NCBI GenBank assembly: GCA_934718275.1
Contig: CAKUZD010000007.1
Coordinates: 1 to 64,000, forward strand
Length of the DNA: 64,000 bases
Direction of reading: 5' to 3'
From: an uncultured Candidatus Melainabacteria bacterium
GTDB taxonomy: Bacteria > Cyanobacteriota > Vampirovibrionia > Gastranaerophilales > Gastranaerophilaceae
Both the position numbers and the translations under genes were made by a program. The notes under the pieces are model-generated. The model was given only the letters and a program-made list of their open reading frames with translations, was not told the origin of the DNA and ran no database searches. Positions 37,175 to 46,009 of this stretch are shown in pieces (position 1 is the first letter of the stretch; every line of letters starts with the position of its first letter).

Positions 37175-37216
37175 ATGAACCAATGGGAATGTCAGCATCA
37201 CAAGCGAGATTGTTAA
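37175..37216 (+). other. Possible 13-codon upstream ORF overlapping the next start
   Basis: ATG at 37175 opens a 13-aa frame (MNQWECQHHKRDC). It has the best-placed ribosome site (GAAAGG, 4 nt upstream). It overlaps the start of the 550-aa gene at 37183 in another frame, so it could control translation of that gene, or it may be chance. Confidence 0.2.
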
Positions 37217-38835
37217 CAATTACCGGTCGAATAACCGATAATGAAATGCGTTCTCAAACGATTACAAACTCAAAATTGAGACTTGCTCAAAAATCCTCAG
37301 AAGCAAGTCAAACTTATATGGATGCTTTAAGTTCCGAAAAATTAGTTTTTAAAACATATAATGATAATGGAGAGGTTTCTAATTATAATTTGACTCCGGC
37401 TTTGCTATATTCTTATGAACCGTTAAAAAATCAATATTCTATTCAGAATGCATCAGGGCAAAATCTTGTAAGTGCTACAGATGCAGCAAATTTTGAAGCA
37501 TCAAAAACGTTGGATGAATTCTTGGATAAATATGGGCTTAAAGGGGGTATAGAAAAAACTCAAGCAAAATTGGATTATGATAATGATTATGACCAATATT
37601 TAAAGGATTTAACGAAATATAATACGGAAACAAAGCCAAATTATGATAAATTGTACGCAGAATGGGTGGAAGAACAAAAACAACCCGATTTATACGGAAT
37701 ATTTAGCGGTATTGTAGGAACAAGTGATTCTCCAAATAATAATGGCGGATTTTGTTATAATGCTGCTTTAGGTGGAAGTAGCAGTTGTTATATTCACCTG
37801 TTAGATTTGTTGTTAGATTACGATGGGACAACTCCAAAATCTCATGAATATACAACAACTACAGGTAAGACATTCACGTCTGATGGGTCTACAGGTGGTT
37901 CATATTCTGCTTCTACAGATGAAGAAAAACAACAATTTGCAATTATAAGTGAAAAAATGGGTGACAAAAAATGTGATGGTAAGGATGATTTTTCTCAGGA
38001 TAAAGAAAATAACAGCTTAGAAAAAATAAAGAAAGCAGGAGGAACTCCAACAGAATTTGAATTATTAAAAAGTGATTACAAAGAAAATCCTGATGGAACT
38101 TATTCTAAAAAAACGTTAAAAGAAAAAGCAATAGACTTGTATTATATATTGAAAAATTTAACACCGGATGCAAGTGAGATGAAAGAGACCTTAATTAATT
38201 TTACAGATGGTGATATGAAGAATTTAACAACAGGAAAGCCAACATTAGAGCCTCCTCCTACTCCTCCTGTCGAACCAACATATCCTTTTGTTGTAAATGA
38301 TAAAGATAAGGGACAATGGTATATCAATTTATGGTATATGATGAATGGTTCGGAATCTGCTAACAAGGTTAAAGAAGAAACAAATTCCAAAGGAGAAACG
38401 TATTTTATTGCAGACATTAATTCAAAAAATGAAAACAACAAGAATTACAAAGTTATTGACGATGAATTATTAACAAGTAATGACTGGTTGACGTTTGCAT
38501 TGAAAAATGGTGTTGTTACTTTAAAACAGGCTTCATATTTTAATCCTGCGACAGATAGCGCAAAAACTCCTGAAATGAGTGCAGAAGGTTTTTATTGGAA
38601 ATCAACTGCTTATTCAGGTACATCAGATATGGTTGCTGTTGAGGATGAAACTGCAATTGCAAAAGCAGAGATAAAATATAAAAACACAACTACAGAAATA
38701 GAAAATCAAGACAAAAAATATGACCAAGATTTGAAAAAGCTTGATACAGAACATAATGCGTTGCAAACAGAATATGAATCACTAAAAAATATAATTGATA
38801 AAAACGTAGAACGTTCATTTAAAGCATTTTCATAG
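37183..38835 (+). CDS. Large hypothetical protein with MGMSASQAR N-terminus
   Basis: A 550-aa, acidic, Asn/Lys/Thr-rich protein. The N-terminal motif MGMSASQARLLTITGRITDN is one I associate with many orphan proteins of this bacterial group. Residues about 1-60 and 500-545 look like amphipathic or coiled-coil helices (EIENQDKKYDQDLKKLDTEH). The middle is low in hydrophobics, with a proline-rich spot PTLEPPPTPPVEPTYP. There is no classical signal peptide or membrane segment. GAAAGG lies 12 nt from the ATG, which is long. It stands alone between repeat blocks. The function is unknown. Confidence 0.8.
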   Translation: MGMSASQARLLTITGRITDNEMRSQTITNSKLRLAQKSSEASQTYMDALSSEKLVFKTYNDNGEVSNYNLTPALLYSYEPLKNQYSIQNASGQNLVSATDAANFEASKTLDEFLDKYGLKGGIEKTQAKLDYDNDYDQYLKDLTKYNTETKPNYDKLYAEWVEEQKQPDLYGIFSGIVGTSDSPNNNGGFCYNAALGGSSSCYIHLLDLLLDYDGTTPKSHEYTTTTGKTFTSDGSTGGSYSASTDEEKQQFAIISEKMGDKKCDGKDDFSQDKENNSLEKIKKAGGTPTEFELLKSDYKENPDGTYSKKTLKEKAIDLYYILKNLTPDASEMKETLINFTDGDMKNLTTGKPTLEPPPTPPVEPTYPFVVNDKDKGQWYINLWYMMNGSESANKVKEETNSKGETYFIADINSKNENNKNYKVIDDELLTSNDWLTFALKNGVVTLKQASYFNPATDSAKTPEMSAEGFYWKSTAYSGTSDMVAVEDETAIAKAEIKYKNTTTEIENQDKKYDQDLKKLDTEHNALQTEYESLKNIIDKNVERSFKAFS

Positions 38836-38892
38836 CACATTAGCTTAATGAAATTTTCTTTTGTTAAGTGGTATGATGAAGATTGGTTTGTG

Positions 38893-38934
38893 TAAAAACA
38901 TTAGTACCGCAATATACATAAATTGCGGTACTAA
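38893..38934 (-). terminator. Terminator between the 550-aa gene and the peptidase gene
   Basis: A 13-bp stem (TTAGTACCGCAAT at 38901-38913, complement at 38922-38934). On the minus strand a U run follows (A run at 38894-38898), so it ends the peptidase transcript; it may also serve the plus strand. Confidence 0.7.
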
Positions 38935-38972
38935 CAAATTCAAATTTAATAATTATTTTAATATTGTTTTTT

Positions 38973-40136
38973 TTATTCGTTAAATTCTTTAAACAACTCT
39001 GTTAAAAGTTCGTGACCTTTAAGAATTGTTTGGTATTCAAGATATTCGTTTTTCGAATGCATATTGCAAACAGTTGCAAGTCCGATTAGGTAAGGTACAA
39101 ATTTTTCTTCGTTAGCGTTTGTTTGGTTTGCATAAATATGAGTTTCTGCTCCCGCATGGAATGATGTAATGTCCGGTTTTACACCAACTTTATTAGCTGC
39201 TTTTTCAAAAATTGTAGGAATATAATCATCATCAACTTTTTCAAAAGGCGGAAGATGTTCTTCAAATTCAATAGTTGCTTCGGCGATGTCTTTATTGTTT
39301 ATGTTAAACTCATCAACTGTTAGAACCATTTTATTTTTAAGTTCTTCTTCTTTTTTGCGGCTAGAACTCCTGATTGAATAGTTTGCTTGAGCATCCGTGT
39401 TAATAATGTTTGTAACTTTAATATCTCCGGCAGAAATTCCTCCAATATTACAAGAAGTTACAACATGCCCATCTTCTTCGTAAAAAACGCCCTGTGGTAA
39501 ATTGGAGATTAAATCTGCTATTAATTTTGCGGCATTTGCTCGCTTTTTATCTCCAATATCAATACCGGAGTGACCTCCTTTAAAGCTGTGTACTTTTATT
39601 TTGGCAAGAGTATAGCTGGCACCTGAAATTTCGCATTGTCCAAGTGTATCGCTATCCAAAACCAAAACATATTTTGATTTGAAGTTTTTAAGATTTGCGT
39701 TTCTAATCCCTGAAAGATTGTTTTCTTCATCACGTGTGAACATTATTTCCAATCCACCGTGCTTCATATTGCTATGAGTAAGTTCTTTGGCAAAAAGTAA
39801 AGCGTTTGCAACTCCTGCTTTATCGTCTCCTCCGAGAGTCCTACCCTCAGCATGAATATTTCCATTTTCATCAAGGAAAGTTTTAACAGGGCTGTCGTCT
39901 CCAATTACATCCATGTGTGCTGAAAGCATCATAGTTTTTTTTGTTGTGTCTGTTGCCGGAATATTAATAACAACATTCCCAAAATCATCAAGTTTGCAAT
40001 TGATATTGTTTTTATTGCAATAATTGTTTATCCACTCTGCTACTTTTTCTTCATGCATAGATGGAGAAGGAACTTCTGCCAAGTTGCAGAATAGGTCAAT
40101 TAGTTCGTGTTCTTTTCTTATTTTTTCAATAGTCAT
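38973..40136 (-). CDS. M20-family (PepT-like) metallopeptidase
   Basis: A 387-aa cytosolic peptidase. Zinc-site motifs are LSAHMDVIGD, GGDDKAGVANAL (bridging Asp) and the catalytic pair in TRDEENNLSG. A dimerisation domain (residues about 180-290) includes FKGGHSGIDIGDKKRANA. The closest named relatives are peptidase T and PepT-like proteins; specificity is not readable. I chose the ATG at 40136 because GAGAGG precedes it; the frame continues 16 codons upstream. Confidence 0.9.
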   Translation of the reverse strand: MTIEKIRKEHELIDLFCNLAEVPSPSMHEEKVAEWINNYCNKNNINCKLDDFGNVVINIPATDTTKKTMMLSAHMDVIGDDSPVKTFLDENGNIHAEGRTLGGDDKAGVANALLFAKELTHSNMKHGGLEIMFTRDEENNLSGIRNANLKNFKSKYVLVLDSDTLGQCEISGASYTLAKIKVHSFKGGHSGIDIGDKKRANAAKLIADLISNLPQGVFYEEDGHVVTSCNIGGISAGDIKVTNIINTDAQANYSIRSSSRKKEEELKNKMVLTVDEFNINNKDIAEATIEFEEHLPPFEKVDDDYIPTIFEKAANKVGVKPDITSFHAGAETHIYANQTNANEEKFVPYLIGLATVCNMHSKNEYLEYQTILKGHELLTELFKEFNE

Positions 40137-40244
40137 ATAAAACCTCTCTACTGTGTATATTTGTGTTTGTATTGTTGTAATCAAATTTTTAACAGTTTTA
40201 TTGTAACATTTTTTTTTACTTTTGCAAGATAAAAATATTAAATA

Positions 40245-40830
40245 TAAGGCAATAAGGCGTTAAGGCTATAGAGTGACACTTTAGTGAGAAGTGAAACGTG
40301 AAAAGACCTTATCTATGGGCAATAAGGCTTTAAGGCGATAGGGCAATAAGATTTTACAGTCATTGTGAGCGAATGCGAAACAATAATGTTGTCATTCTGA
40401 GGGCTTTGCCCGAAAGAATCCAGCTGATGATTTACAATATTGGCGGGTAGGTACCACCGCTCTACAAAACTTTTTTCACAAAAAGTTCCCGCCGTCCGCG
40501 GAGGACAACCAATTAAGGCAATAGGGCGATAAGGCAATAAGGTTTTACTGTATTGTGAGCGAATGCGAAACAATCCAGCTGATTAATTATATATGAGTAT
40601 TGTTAGTTTACCCTCTCTAACTCTCCCTAACCGAGGGAGAGAATATAATTGATAGACTCTGAATCGAGTCAAGCTCCTCTCTCGTATGCGTAATTCGCGT
40701 TGCTCAAACGCCTACTCTCTCTCCCTCAAGGGGCGAGAACATTATAATTACAGTCATTGTGAGCGAATGCAAAACAATCCAGCTTGCCTTACTGTTTTTT
40801 ATGTAAACTTTTGTTAAAACAAGTTTTAGA
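40245..40830. repeat. Mosaic of dispersed repeat modules, mostly inverted
   Basis: This block holds reverse-complement copies of modules seen at 36.4-37.1 and 42.9-43.7 kb. They are the GAAACGTGAAAAGACC module (about 40288), a CTGAGGGCTTTGCCCG hairpin (40397), a REP-like hairpin ending CTCTAC (40442-40465) and part of the 185-nt module (about 40475-40515). Phrases such as GCAATAAGGC and GGCAATAGGG repeat. I see no gene between the peptidase and the HExxH gene. Confidence 0.85.
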
Positions 40831-40855
40831 AGGCTGAAATGCAGCTATAATGCTT

Positions 40856-40925
40856 CATAGCATAGCATAGCATAGCATAGCATAGCATAGCATAGCATAG
40901 CATAGCATAGCATAGCATAGCATAG
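40856..40925. repeat. CATAG pentanucleotide microsatellite, 14 perfect copies
   Basis: Fourteen uninterrupted copies of CATAG (70 nt), followed by a broken copy CATCG. The array ends 74 nt before the start of the HExxH gene at 41000. Its right end falls about where the upstream edge of that gene's promoter should be. A TATAAA-like box lies at 40960. Five-base repeats of this length change copy number by slippage in phase-variable genes. Confidence 0.97.
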
Positions 40926-40999
40926 CATCGTGTCAATTTCTAAAATTTGATTTCGTTTATATAAATACAGGGGATTAAATAAACGAAAGGGAAAATATT

Positions 41000-42064
41000 A
41001 TGGTATCTTTAGGGCGTCTTGTTTTCAAGGCTACAGGCGTTATGTCTAAAAAGGGGATAGTTAAAAACTGTAAAAAAGTTGGACAAAAAATCGCTGAGCG
41101 AATGCAAGAAACAGGCGGAAAAATTGATAATACAGAAATCCAACAAATTTTATCTGATACTATAGGTAAAAAAGCAGCTTCAAAAATAAAAATAGCCGGA
41201 GATAAAGAAAGTTTTATACAAGCTTGTCGTAAAAATTTAGGCTTACCTGACAACGTTTCAGAATATTTGTATAATAGTTCTTTGTCTGCAGCAGTTCCGG
41301 CAAGGGGAAATGGTGCTTTAGTTAACTTAAGGTTGGCTGATTTACCAAGTACACAAATCGCAAATATTGCTTCTCACGAATTAGAACATGGACTATACTA
41401 TTCATTTAGTTCTGCTGCAAAAAAGGCAAAATTAATAAATAAAACATCCTTTGGTAGAAAATACATTGATAAAATGATGAAGAAAGCTCCGGAAGTAAAT
41501 GAAAAAGGAACTGCTTTACAGGCAAGTTTAGTTTCTGAAATAGGAAAGCTGGGGTGTTCGGCGGTTGGCTTTACAAAGGGAAAGTCAAAACTTTCTACAT
41601 TACTTGAAAACTCCGGTTGTAAGTCAAAGCAAGAATTACAAGAAAAAATTAGACAAATGCTATATGGTAAAAACATAATTTCTATCGGCAAAGAAAAAGA
41701 CAATGCATTTTTATTAAAACAATTAATCGACTCTCTAAAAGATGAAAAGCGTGCATATACAACAGGGGCTTTCTCGGAAAAATATTGGAATAATCTGTTA
41801 GGAAAGGATTTAAATGGATTAGTGTCAAAGGCGGATTTAAATGCAGTTCTTTATGGGGAAGCTGTAAATGTCTTAAAACAGGAACTTCGTCACACTCGAT
41901 TAAACCAAGTAAAGCGTTTCTTTGGTCTCAAACCTAATAATGCAAGAGAACAAGCTATTATTCAGGAATATGAAGCTGAACGAGCTCAAATTCAAAATTT
42001 TACGAAAGTTATAAGGGTTAATTTGGGTAAAAAAGTTAAAGCATTTACGCCTGCAGAAAATTGA
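41000..42064 (+). CDS. Orphan protein with HExxH zinc-protease motif
   Basis: A 354-aa lysine-rich protein with HELEH at residues 126-130 in IANIASHELEHGLYYSF, the form of a zincin active site. It has no signal peptide or membrane helix. The first 30 residues (LVFKATGVMSKKGIVKNCKK) are basic. The C-terminal part is helical (AEAQ/E-rich, LKQELRHTRLNQ). I do not recognise a family. AAAGGG precedes the ATG. Upstream is the CATAG microsatellite and on both sides are dispersed repeats. It may be a secreted or self-processing effector; this is inference. Confidence 0.8.
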   Translation: MVSLGRLVFKATGVMSKKGIVKNCKKVGQKIAERMQETGGKIDNTEIQQILSDTIGKKAASKIKIAGDKESFIQACRKNLGLPDNVSEYLYNSSLSAAVPARGNGALVNLRLADLPSTQIANIASHELEHGLYYSFSSAAKKAKLINKTSFGRKYIDKMMKKAPEVNEKGTALQASLVSEIGKLGCSAVGFTKGKSKLSTLLENSGCKSKQELQEKIRQMLYGKNIISIGKEKDNAFLLKQLIDSLKDEKRAYTTGAFSEKYWNNLLGKDLNGLVSKADLNAVLYGEAVNVLKQELRHTRLNQVKRFFGLKPNNAREQAIIQEYEAERAQIQNFTKVIRVNLGKKVKAFTPAEN

Positions 42065-42300
42065 TAGTTTGTATGGCGGGATACCTATCCCGCCAATATT
42101 GAAACTAATCAGCTGGATTGTTTCGCATTCGCTCACAATGACTGTAACTATAATATTCTCGCCCTTTAGGGGAGAGAGAGTAGGCGTTTGAGCAACGCGA
42201 ATTACGCATACGAGAGAGGGGCTTGACTTGATTCAGAGTCTATCAATTATATTCTCTCCTTCAATTAGGGAGAGTTAGAGATGGTATTTAATTATTTTTG
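42065..42300. repeat. Dispersed repeat modules after the HExxH gene
   Basis: It contains a REP-like hairpin (42071-42094, GGCGGGATACCTATCCCGCC), the phrase CAGCTGGATTGTTTCGCATT, and the stretch from about 42155 (CTCGCCCTTTAGGGGAGAGA) to 42265. The last stretch recurs almost unchanged at 43350-43470 and partly inverted near 40640-40730. Confidence 0.85.
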
Positions 42301-42331
42301 TCAATGATTTATAATTATTTATTACGTTTAG

Positions 42332-42562
42332 TTAAAGTTCTCCATCTGCAATATCCAAAGATGCAAGAGTAATTGTATCGCTGTCATCAATACCGTCAAT
42401 TTCAATAAGGTCAATCAGTTTTTGTTTTTGTTCATCTGTTTTCAAATCGACAAGACAACCTAATATAAACTCTTTATCATTCCAAATATTAGTTAATAAC
42501 TTTACAAGTTTTTTTCCAATTGGCGTATTAGATTTCTCTTTTATTAATAATTCGATATTCAT
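42332..42562 (-). CDS. Small acidic hypothetical protein
   Basis: A 76-aa acidic protein (MNIELLIKEKSNTPIGKKLV at the start; C-terminus IDDSDTITLASLDIADGEL). It overlaps the end of the upstream remnant gene by 35 nt. Its size, acidity and position right after a possible nuclease-like C-terminus would suit an immunity or accessory protein, but this is only an inference. I do not recognise the family. Confidence 0.55.
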   Translation of the reverse strand: MNIELLIKEKSNTPIGKKLVKLLTNIWNDKEFILGCLVDLKTDEQKQKLIDLIEIDGIDDSDTITLASLDIADGEL

Positions 42563-42884
42563 TAAAACCCCTATTTTGGATTGTATATTTGTAATTCCCG
42601 ATATATTTGGTAATAACTTTTTTATTCCTTTGTTCTTTTGTCAAATTCGTATTAAGTTCATGCATTACCTTAGCATATTCCGCTTTTGGGAGTTTGACCT
42701 CTTTACGGTCTCTTTTCTTTATTTTATCACATTTTGATTGTTTTTCAACCTTTTTGTCCAAAAACTCTTTAACAGCTTCTGTTTTCGATTGTCCTTCTTT
42801 GACAGGTATATGATTGCCATTAACAGTAATCCATTCGGTGTCATCATCGTTTTTCGCAATAAGCCTTTCATATCCAAATAGCAA
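42528..42884 (-). pseudogene. 5'-truncated remnant, phage-head-like or toxin C-terminus
   Basis: The 118-aa frame begins at a TTG without a ribosome site, directly at the edge of a repeat block. It probably lost its 5' part. The sequence EWITVNGNHIPVKEGQSKTE is a phrase I associate with phage structural proteins and their linkers. The C-terminal 55 residues (ELNTNLTKEQRNKKVITKYI, then YRIINKREI) resemble nuclease tails attached to phage head proteins. The small acidic gene follows with an overlap. The family call is tentative. Confidence 0.45.
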
Positions 42885-43678
42885 GTATTCAACTATAATG
42901 TTCTCGCCCCTTGAGGGAGAGAAGAAATTTCTTAGCGAATAATTTGAGCTTAGAAATTTCAGAGAGGGGTTTGTGGTAATAACCTTCTTATTTCCTTATA
43001 ATTGGTTGTCCTTCGCGGACTGCGGGAACTTTTTGTGAAAAAAGTTCCACAAAACCATCCACACGCTTCATTCACTAATAACTGGTAAGTTCAATAAGAA
43101 AACGGTCAAACTCGCTTCGCTCAAACAATGACTGTTTTTGTCGTTTATTTCACTAACAAGTTATTGTTCATTCCGCTATCGTGGCATTGTAGAACCCCTC
43201 ACCATACTCTGCTTGGTTGCTCGCGTTTAGCGGGTCTGCACAGTCTTGCACTTCTGCAAGTCTGTTCGCCCTCAGCTCACAATCCGCCTTTCCTAATTTA
43301 GGAGAGGGAATAGATTTTTCGCTTCGTTCAGAATGACCATGATTATTGTGCTCTCGCCCTTTAGGGGAGAGAGAGTAGGCGTTTGAGCAACGCGAATTAC
43401 GCATACGAGAGAGGGGCTTGACTTGATTCAGAGTCTATCAATTATATTCTCTCCTTCAATTAGGGATAGTTAGAGATGGTAAACTAACAATAATTAGACT
43501 AAATTAATTAGGGCTAGGGGTATATAGAAGTGTTGGAAATATGAAATAAAGAAACTTATCTGATAAGGTCTTTTCACGTTTCACTTCTCACTTCTCGCTA
43601 AAGTCTTGTAGAGTGGTGGTACCTAACTCCCCAGTAAAACCTTATTGCCCTATCGCCTTAAAGCCTTATTGCCTTATA
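42885..43678. repeat. Large mosaic of dispersed repeat modules
   Basis: About 790 nt without a gene. It contains the 185-nt module (42999-43185, nearly identical to 36592-36776) and the 117-nt module (43192-43309, as at 10671-10787). It also holds the GATTCAGAGTCTATC module and a stretch at 43475-43625 close to 36815-36960. A degenerate REP-like hairpin starting GTAG lies at 43608-43634. The block ends at the dnaB stop. Confidence 0.88.
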
Positions 43679-45055
43679 CTAAAATGCATCCGTCTTAATA
43701 GGGTTTTTAAATTTCGTAATATTGCCTTGAAATAGAAGTTTAACTGTGCCAACAGAACCGTTTCTGTGTTTTGCAATAATAATTTCGGATTCACCTTTAG
43801 ATTGAGCTTTTGCAGCAATTTCTTCTTCACCATCTTCAGCTTTTCTATAGTACTCATCACGGTAAATAAACATTACAATGTCAGCATCTTGTTCGATTGA
43901 ACCTGATTCTCTCAAGTCTGAAAGCATCGGACGTTTATCTGTTCTCGATTCAACCGCACGTGATAACTGTGAAAGCGCAATAACAGGAACATTTAGCTCT
44001 TTTGCAAGAATTTTCAGACCTCTGGAAATTGCAGAAATCTGTTGCATACGATCTTCTTTTCCTGAACTTTCCATCAATTGCAAGTAGTCGATTAGGATTA
44101 ACCCCAAATCTTTTTCTTGCATTTTTAATCTTCTACATTTTGCCCTGATATCTGTTAATGTACAACCAGACGTATCATCAATATAAATAGGAGCTTGAGC
44201 AAACGAATTCATGGCTGTTGCAAGCTTTTCCCAATCCTTACTTTGCATATTACCTGTTTTTACCCTTTGGGAATCAATTTCTGCCTCAGAACATAACATA
44301 CGTTGCATCAACTGATCCTTTGACATTTCAAGAGAAAATATTGCAACAGGAACTTTTGCCTTTAATGCAACATTTTGTGCAATATTTAATGCAAATGCAG
44401 TTTTTCCCATCGCCGGACGAGCTGCAAGAATTATCAAATCTGATTTTTGTAAACCGTTCAATATAGCATCTAATTCATAAAAATCTGTTGGAACTCCGGT
44501 CAATTCGTCTTTATGTTCATAACGATATTCAATCTTTTCATAAGTGTTTAAAACTAAATCTTTAACATGTACCAAATCTGATGTTGCTTTTTTAGAAGCT
44601 ATGTCAAATATAAGTTTTTCGGCACTATCCAAAGATTGATCAATAGGGTTTACATCGTATCCAAAAGATACTATTTCAGAACCGGCGTTAATTAACGCTC
44701 TTTTGATTGCTTTTTCTTGAATAATTTTTGCATAATATTCAATATTAGATGTTGTAATTGTTTTGTAACACAAATCGTTTACAAACGCACGCCCACCTAT
44801 TGTTTCCAACTTTTGATTGTAGCTCAATACATCTGAAACAGATACAATATCAATTCTTTCATTTGAATTGAATAACTGCAACATGGCATCATAAATATGT
44901 CTGTGTGCCGGTTTATAAAAACTTTCCGGTTTTAAAATTTCTACAACTTTTGTTATAACATTTGGGTTAACTAAAATAGCCCCAAGTACCGCTTCTTCCG
45001 CTTCGATATTTTGTGGAAGCAAACCTAAATTATTTTCTTTTTCTTTTACTGCCAT
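43679..45055 (-). CDS. dnaB: Replicative DNA helicase DnaB
   Basis: DnaB unwinds the replication fork as a hexamer. The 458-aa protein has the N-terminal domain (LPQNIEAEEAVLGAILVNPN), a linker, and the RecA-like domain with Walker A AARPAMGKTAFALNIA, LGLILIDYLQLM and the conserved SRAVESRTDKRPMLSDLRES. AGGAG lies before the ATG at 45055. It is divergent from pncC (18 nt). The gene is complete and looks chromosomal rather than phage-borne. Confidence 0.96.
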   Translation of the reverse strand: MAVKEKENNLGLLPQNIEAEEAVLGAILVNPNVITKVVEILKPESFYKPAHRHIYDAMLQLFNSNERIDIVSVSDVLSYNQKLETIGGRAFVNDLCYKTITTSNIEYYAKIIQEKAIKRALINAGSEIVSFGYDVNPIDQSLDSAEKLIFDIASKKATSDLVHVKDLVLNTYEKIEYRYEHKDELTGVPTDFYELDAILNGLQKSDLIILAARPAMGKTAFALNIAQNVALKAKVPVAIFSLEMSKDQLMQRMLCSEAEIDSQRVKTGNMQSKDWEKLATAMNSFAQAPIYIDDTSGCTLTDIRAKCRRLKMQEKDLGLILIDYLQLMESSGKEDRMQQISAISRGLKILAKELNVPVIALSQLSRAVESRTDKRPMLSDLRESGSIEQDADIVMFIYRDEYYRKAEDGEEEIAAKAQSKGESEIIIAKHRNGSVGTVKLLFQGNITKFKNPIKTDAF

Positions 45056-45073
45056 GCTTTTCTCCTAAGATAC

Positions 45074-45679
45074 ATGATATTACACAAAAAAGAAAAAATA
45101 AATTTGCATGTAAAGATTGTTGACAAAAATGTTTCATTATTTGAAACTAAAAATATGAAAAAAACATTTCTAAATTTAAAAGCATTTTTGCAAAGCTTAA
45201 ATTCAAAAACTCCGGAAAAGTTGTCTAAAATATTGCTACGAGAAGCATTTCAAATATCATCAGCAGAATCCTGTACTGGCGGGCTTGTTAGTTCAAGATT
45301 AACAGATATTTCCGGAAGTTCCGCCTATATCAAAGCGAATTTTGTAACATACTCCAATGAAGCAAAACACAGAATTCTTAATGTTTCGGAAAGTACCCTT
45401 GAAAAATACGGAGCAGTAAGCGAAGAATGTGCCAAGGAAATGGCTCAAGGACTTTTACAACTAACTCAAAGTGATATTGTTATCTGTACAACAGGAGTTG
45501 CAGGGCCAACAGGAAGTGAAAGAAAACCGGTTGGACTTATGTTTGCAGCCTGCGGATTTCGGAATAAAATTTCAGTGAGAAAATTTGAACTTAATCCAAA
45601 TTATTCCAGAAAAAATATGAAATTTATGTTTTCTGAAAAAGCTCTTAATTTTGTTCTTGAAACAATTCAACAACAATAG
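45074..45679 (+). CDS. pncC: Nicotinamide-nucleotide amidase (CinA C-terminal domain)
   Basis: PncC converts nicotinamide mononucleotide to nicotinic acid mononucleotide in pyridine salvage. The domain starts at about residue 47 with SSAESCTGGLVSSRLTDISG and includes VTYSNEAKHRILNV, the YGAVSEECAKEMA block and TTGVAGPTGSERKPVG. Only the amidase domain is present, not the N-terminal CinA half. The start is uncertain: the ATG at 45074 gives 45 extra residues, and an ATG at 45155 (MKKTFLNLK) is also possible; neither has a clear ribosome site. Confidence 0.88.
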   Translation: MILHKKEKINLHVKIVDKNVSLFETKNMKKTFLNLKAFLQSLNSKTPEKLSKILLREAFQISSAESCTGGLVSSRLTDISGSSAYIKANFVTYSNEAKHRILNVSESTLEKYGAVSEECAKEMAQGLLQLTQSDIVICTTGVAGPTGSERKPVGLMFAACGFRNKISVRKFELNPNYSRKNMKFMFSEKALNFVLETIQQQ

Positions 45680-45741
45680 TTTCTCAAAATTATTATATAT
45701 GTAAACTCCCCGCATGGATACTCATAAATTACCCTGATAGA

Positions 45742-45754
45742 TACCTATAAGGTA
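45742..45754. promoter_or_regulatory. Palindrome upstream of XRE gene
   Basis: TACCT-ATA-AGGTA is a perfect 5-3-5 palindrome 36 nt before the XRE start at 45790, a likely self-control site. Similar spacing is seen for the 7828 regulator. Binding is inferred. Confidence 0.4.
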
Positions 45755-45789
45755 CAGGAAATATTTCTAAAAAATTGTAAAATGGAAAC

Positions 45790-46008
45790 ATGTATGACGA
45801 ACGAGAAATATTAAAACAATTTGGTAGAAACGTTAAAGCGGAAAGAATACGATTGGGTTACTCACAAGAAACCCTTGCTGAAAAAATCGGAGTAAATAGA
45901 GAATATATAAGCAGGATTGAGAGAGGCATTCAAAACATGTCTTTGGCGCGAATAACTGCTCTTGCAAATTTTATGGACACAAATTTAGGAAACCTTTTAA
46001 GATTTTAA
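45790..46008 (+). CDS. XRE-family HTH regulator
   Basis: A 72-aa single-domain Cro/C1-type regulator: NVKAERIRLGYSQETLAEKI, then GVNREYISRIERGIQNMSLA. It is close in design to the protein at 7828 (both end in a leucine-rich helix and phenylalanine). It is convergent with the helical-repeat gene at 46010, with no space between stops. The target is unknown; the palindrome upstream suggests autoregulation. Confidence 0.9.
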   Translation: MYDEREILKQFGRNVKAERIRLGYSQETLAEKIGVNREYISRIERGIQNMSLARITALANFMDTNLGNLLRF

Positions 46009-46009
46009 A

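Noticed and set aside
44218..44466. Opposite-strand ORFs inside dnaB, topA, KAP and other large genes
   Set aside because: They are shadows of well-supported genes in other frames, without ribosome sites or recognisable domains.
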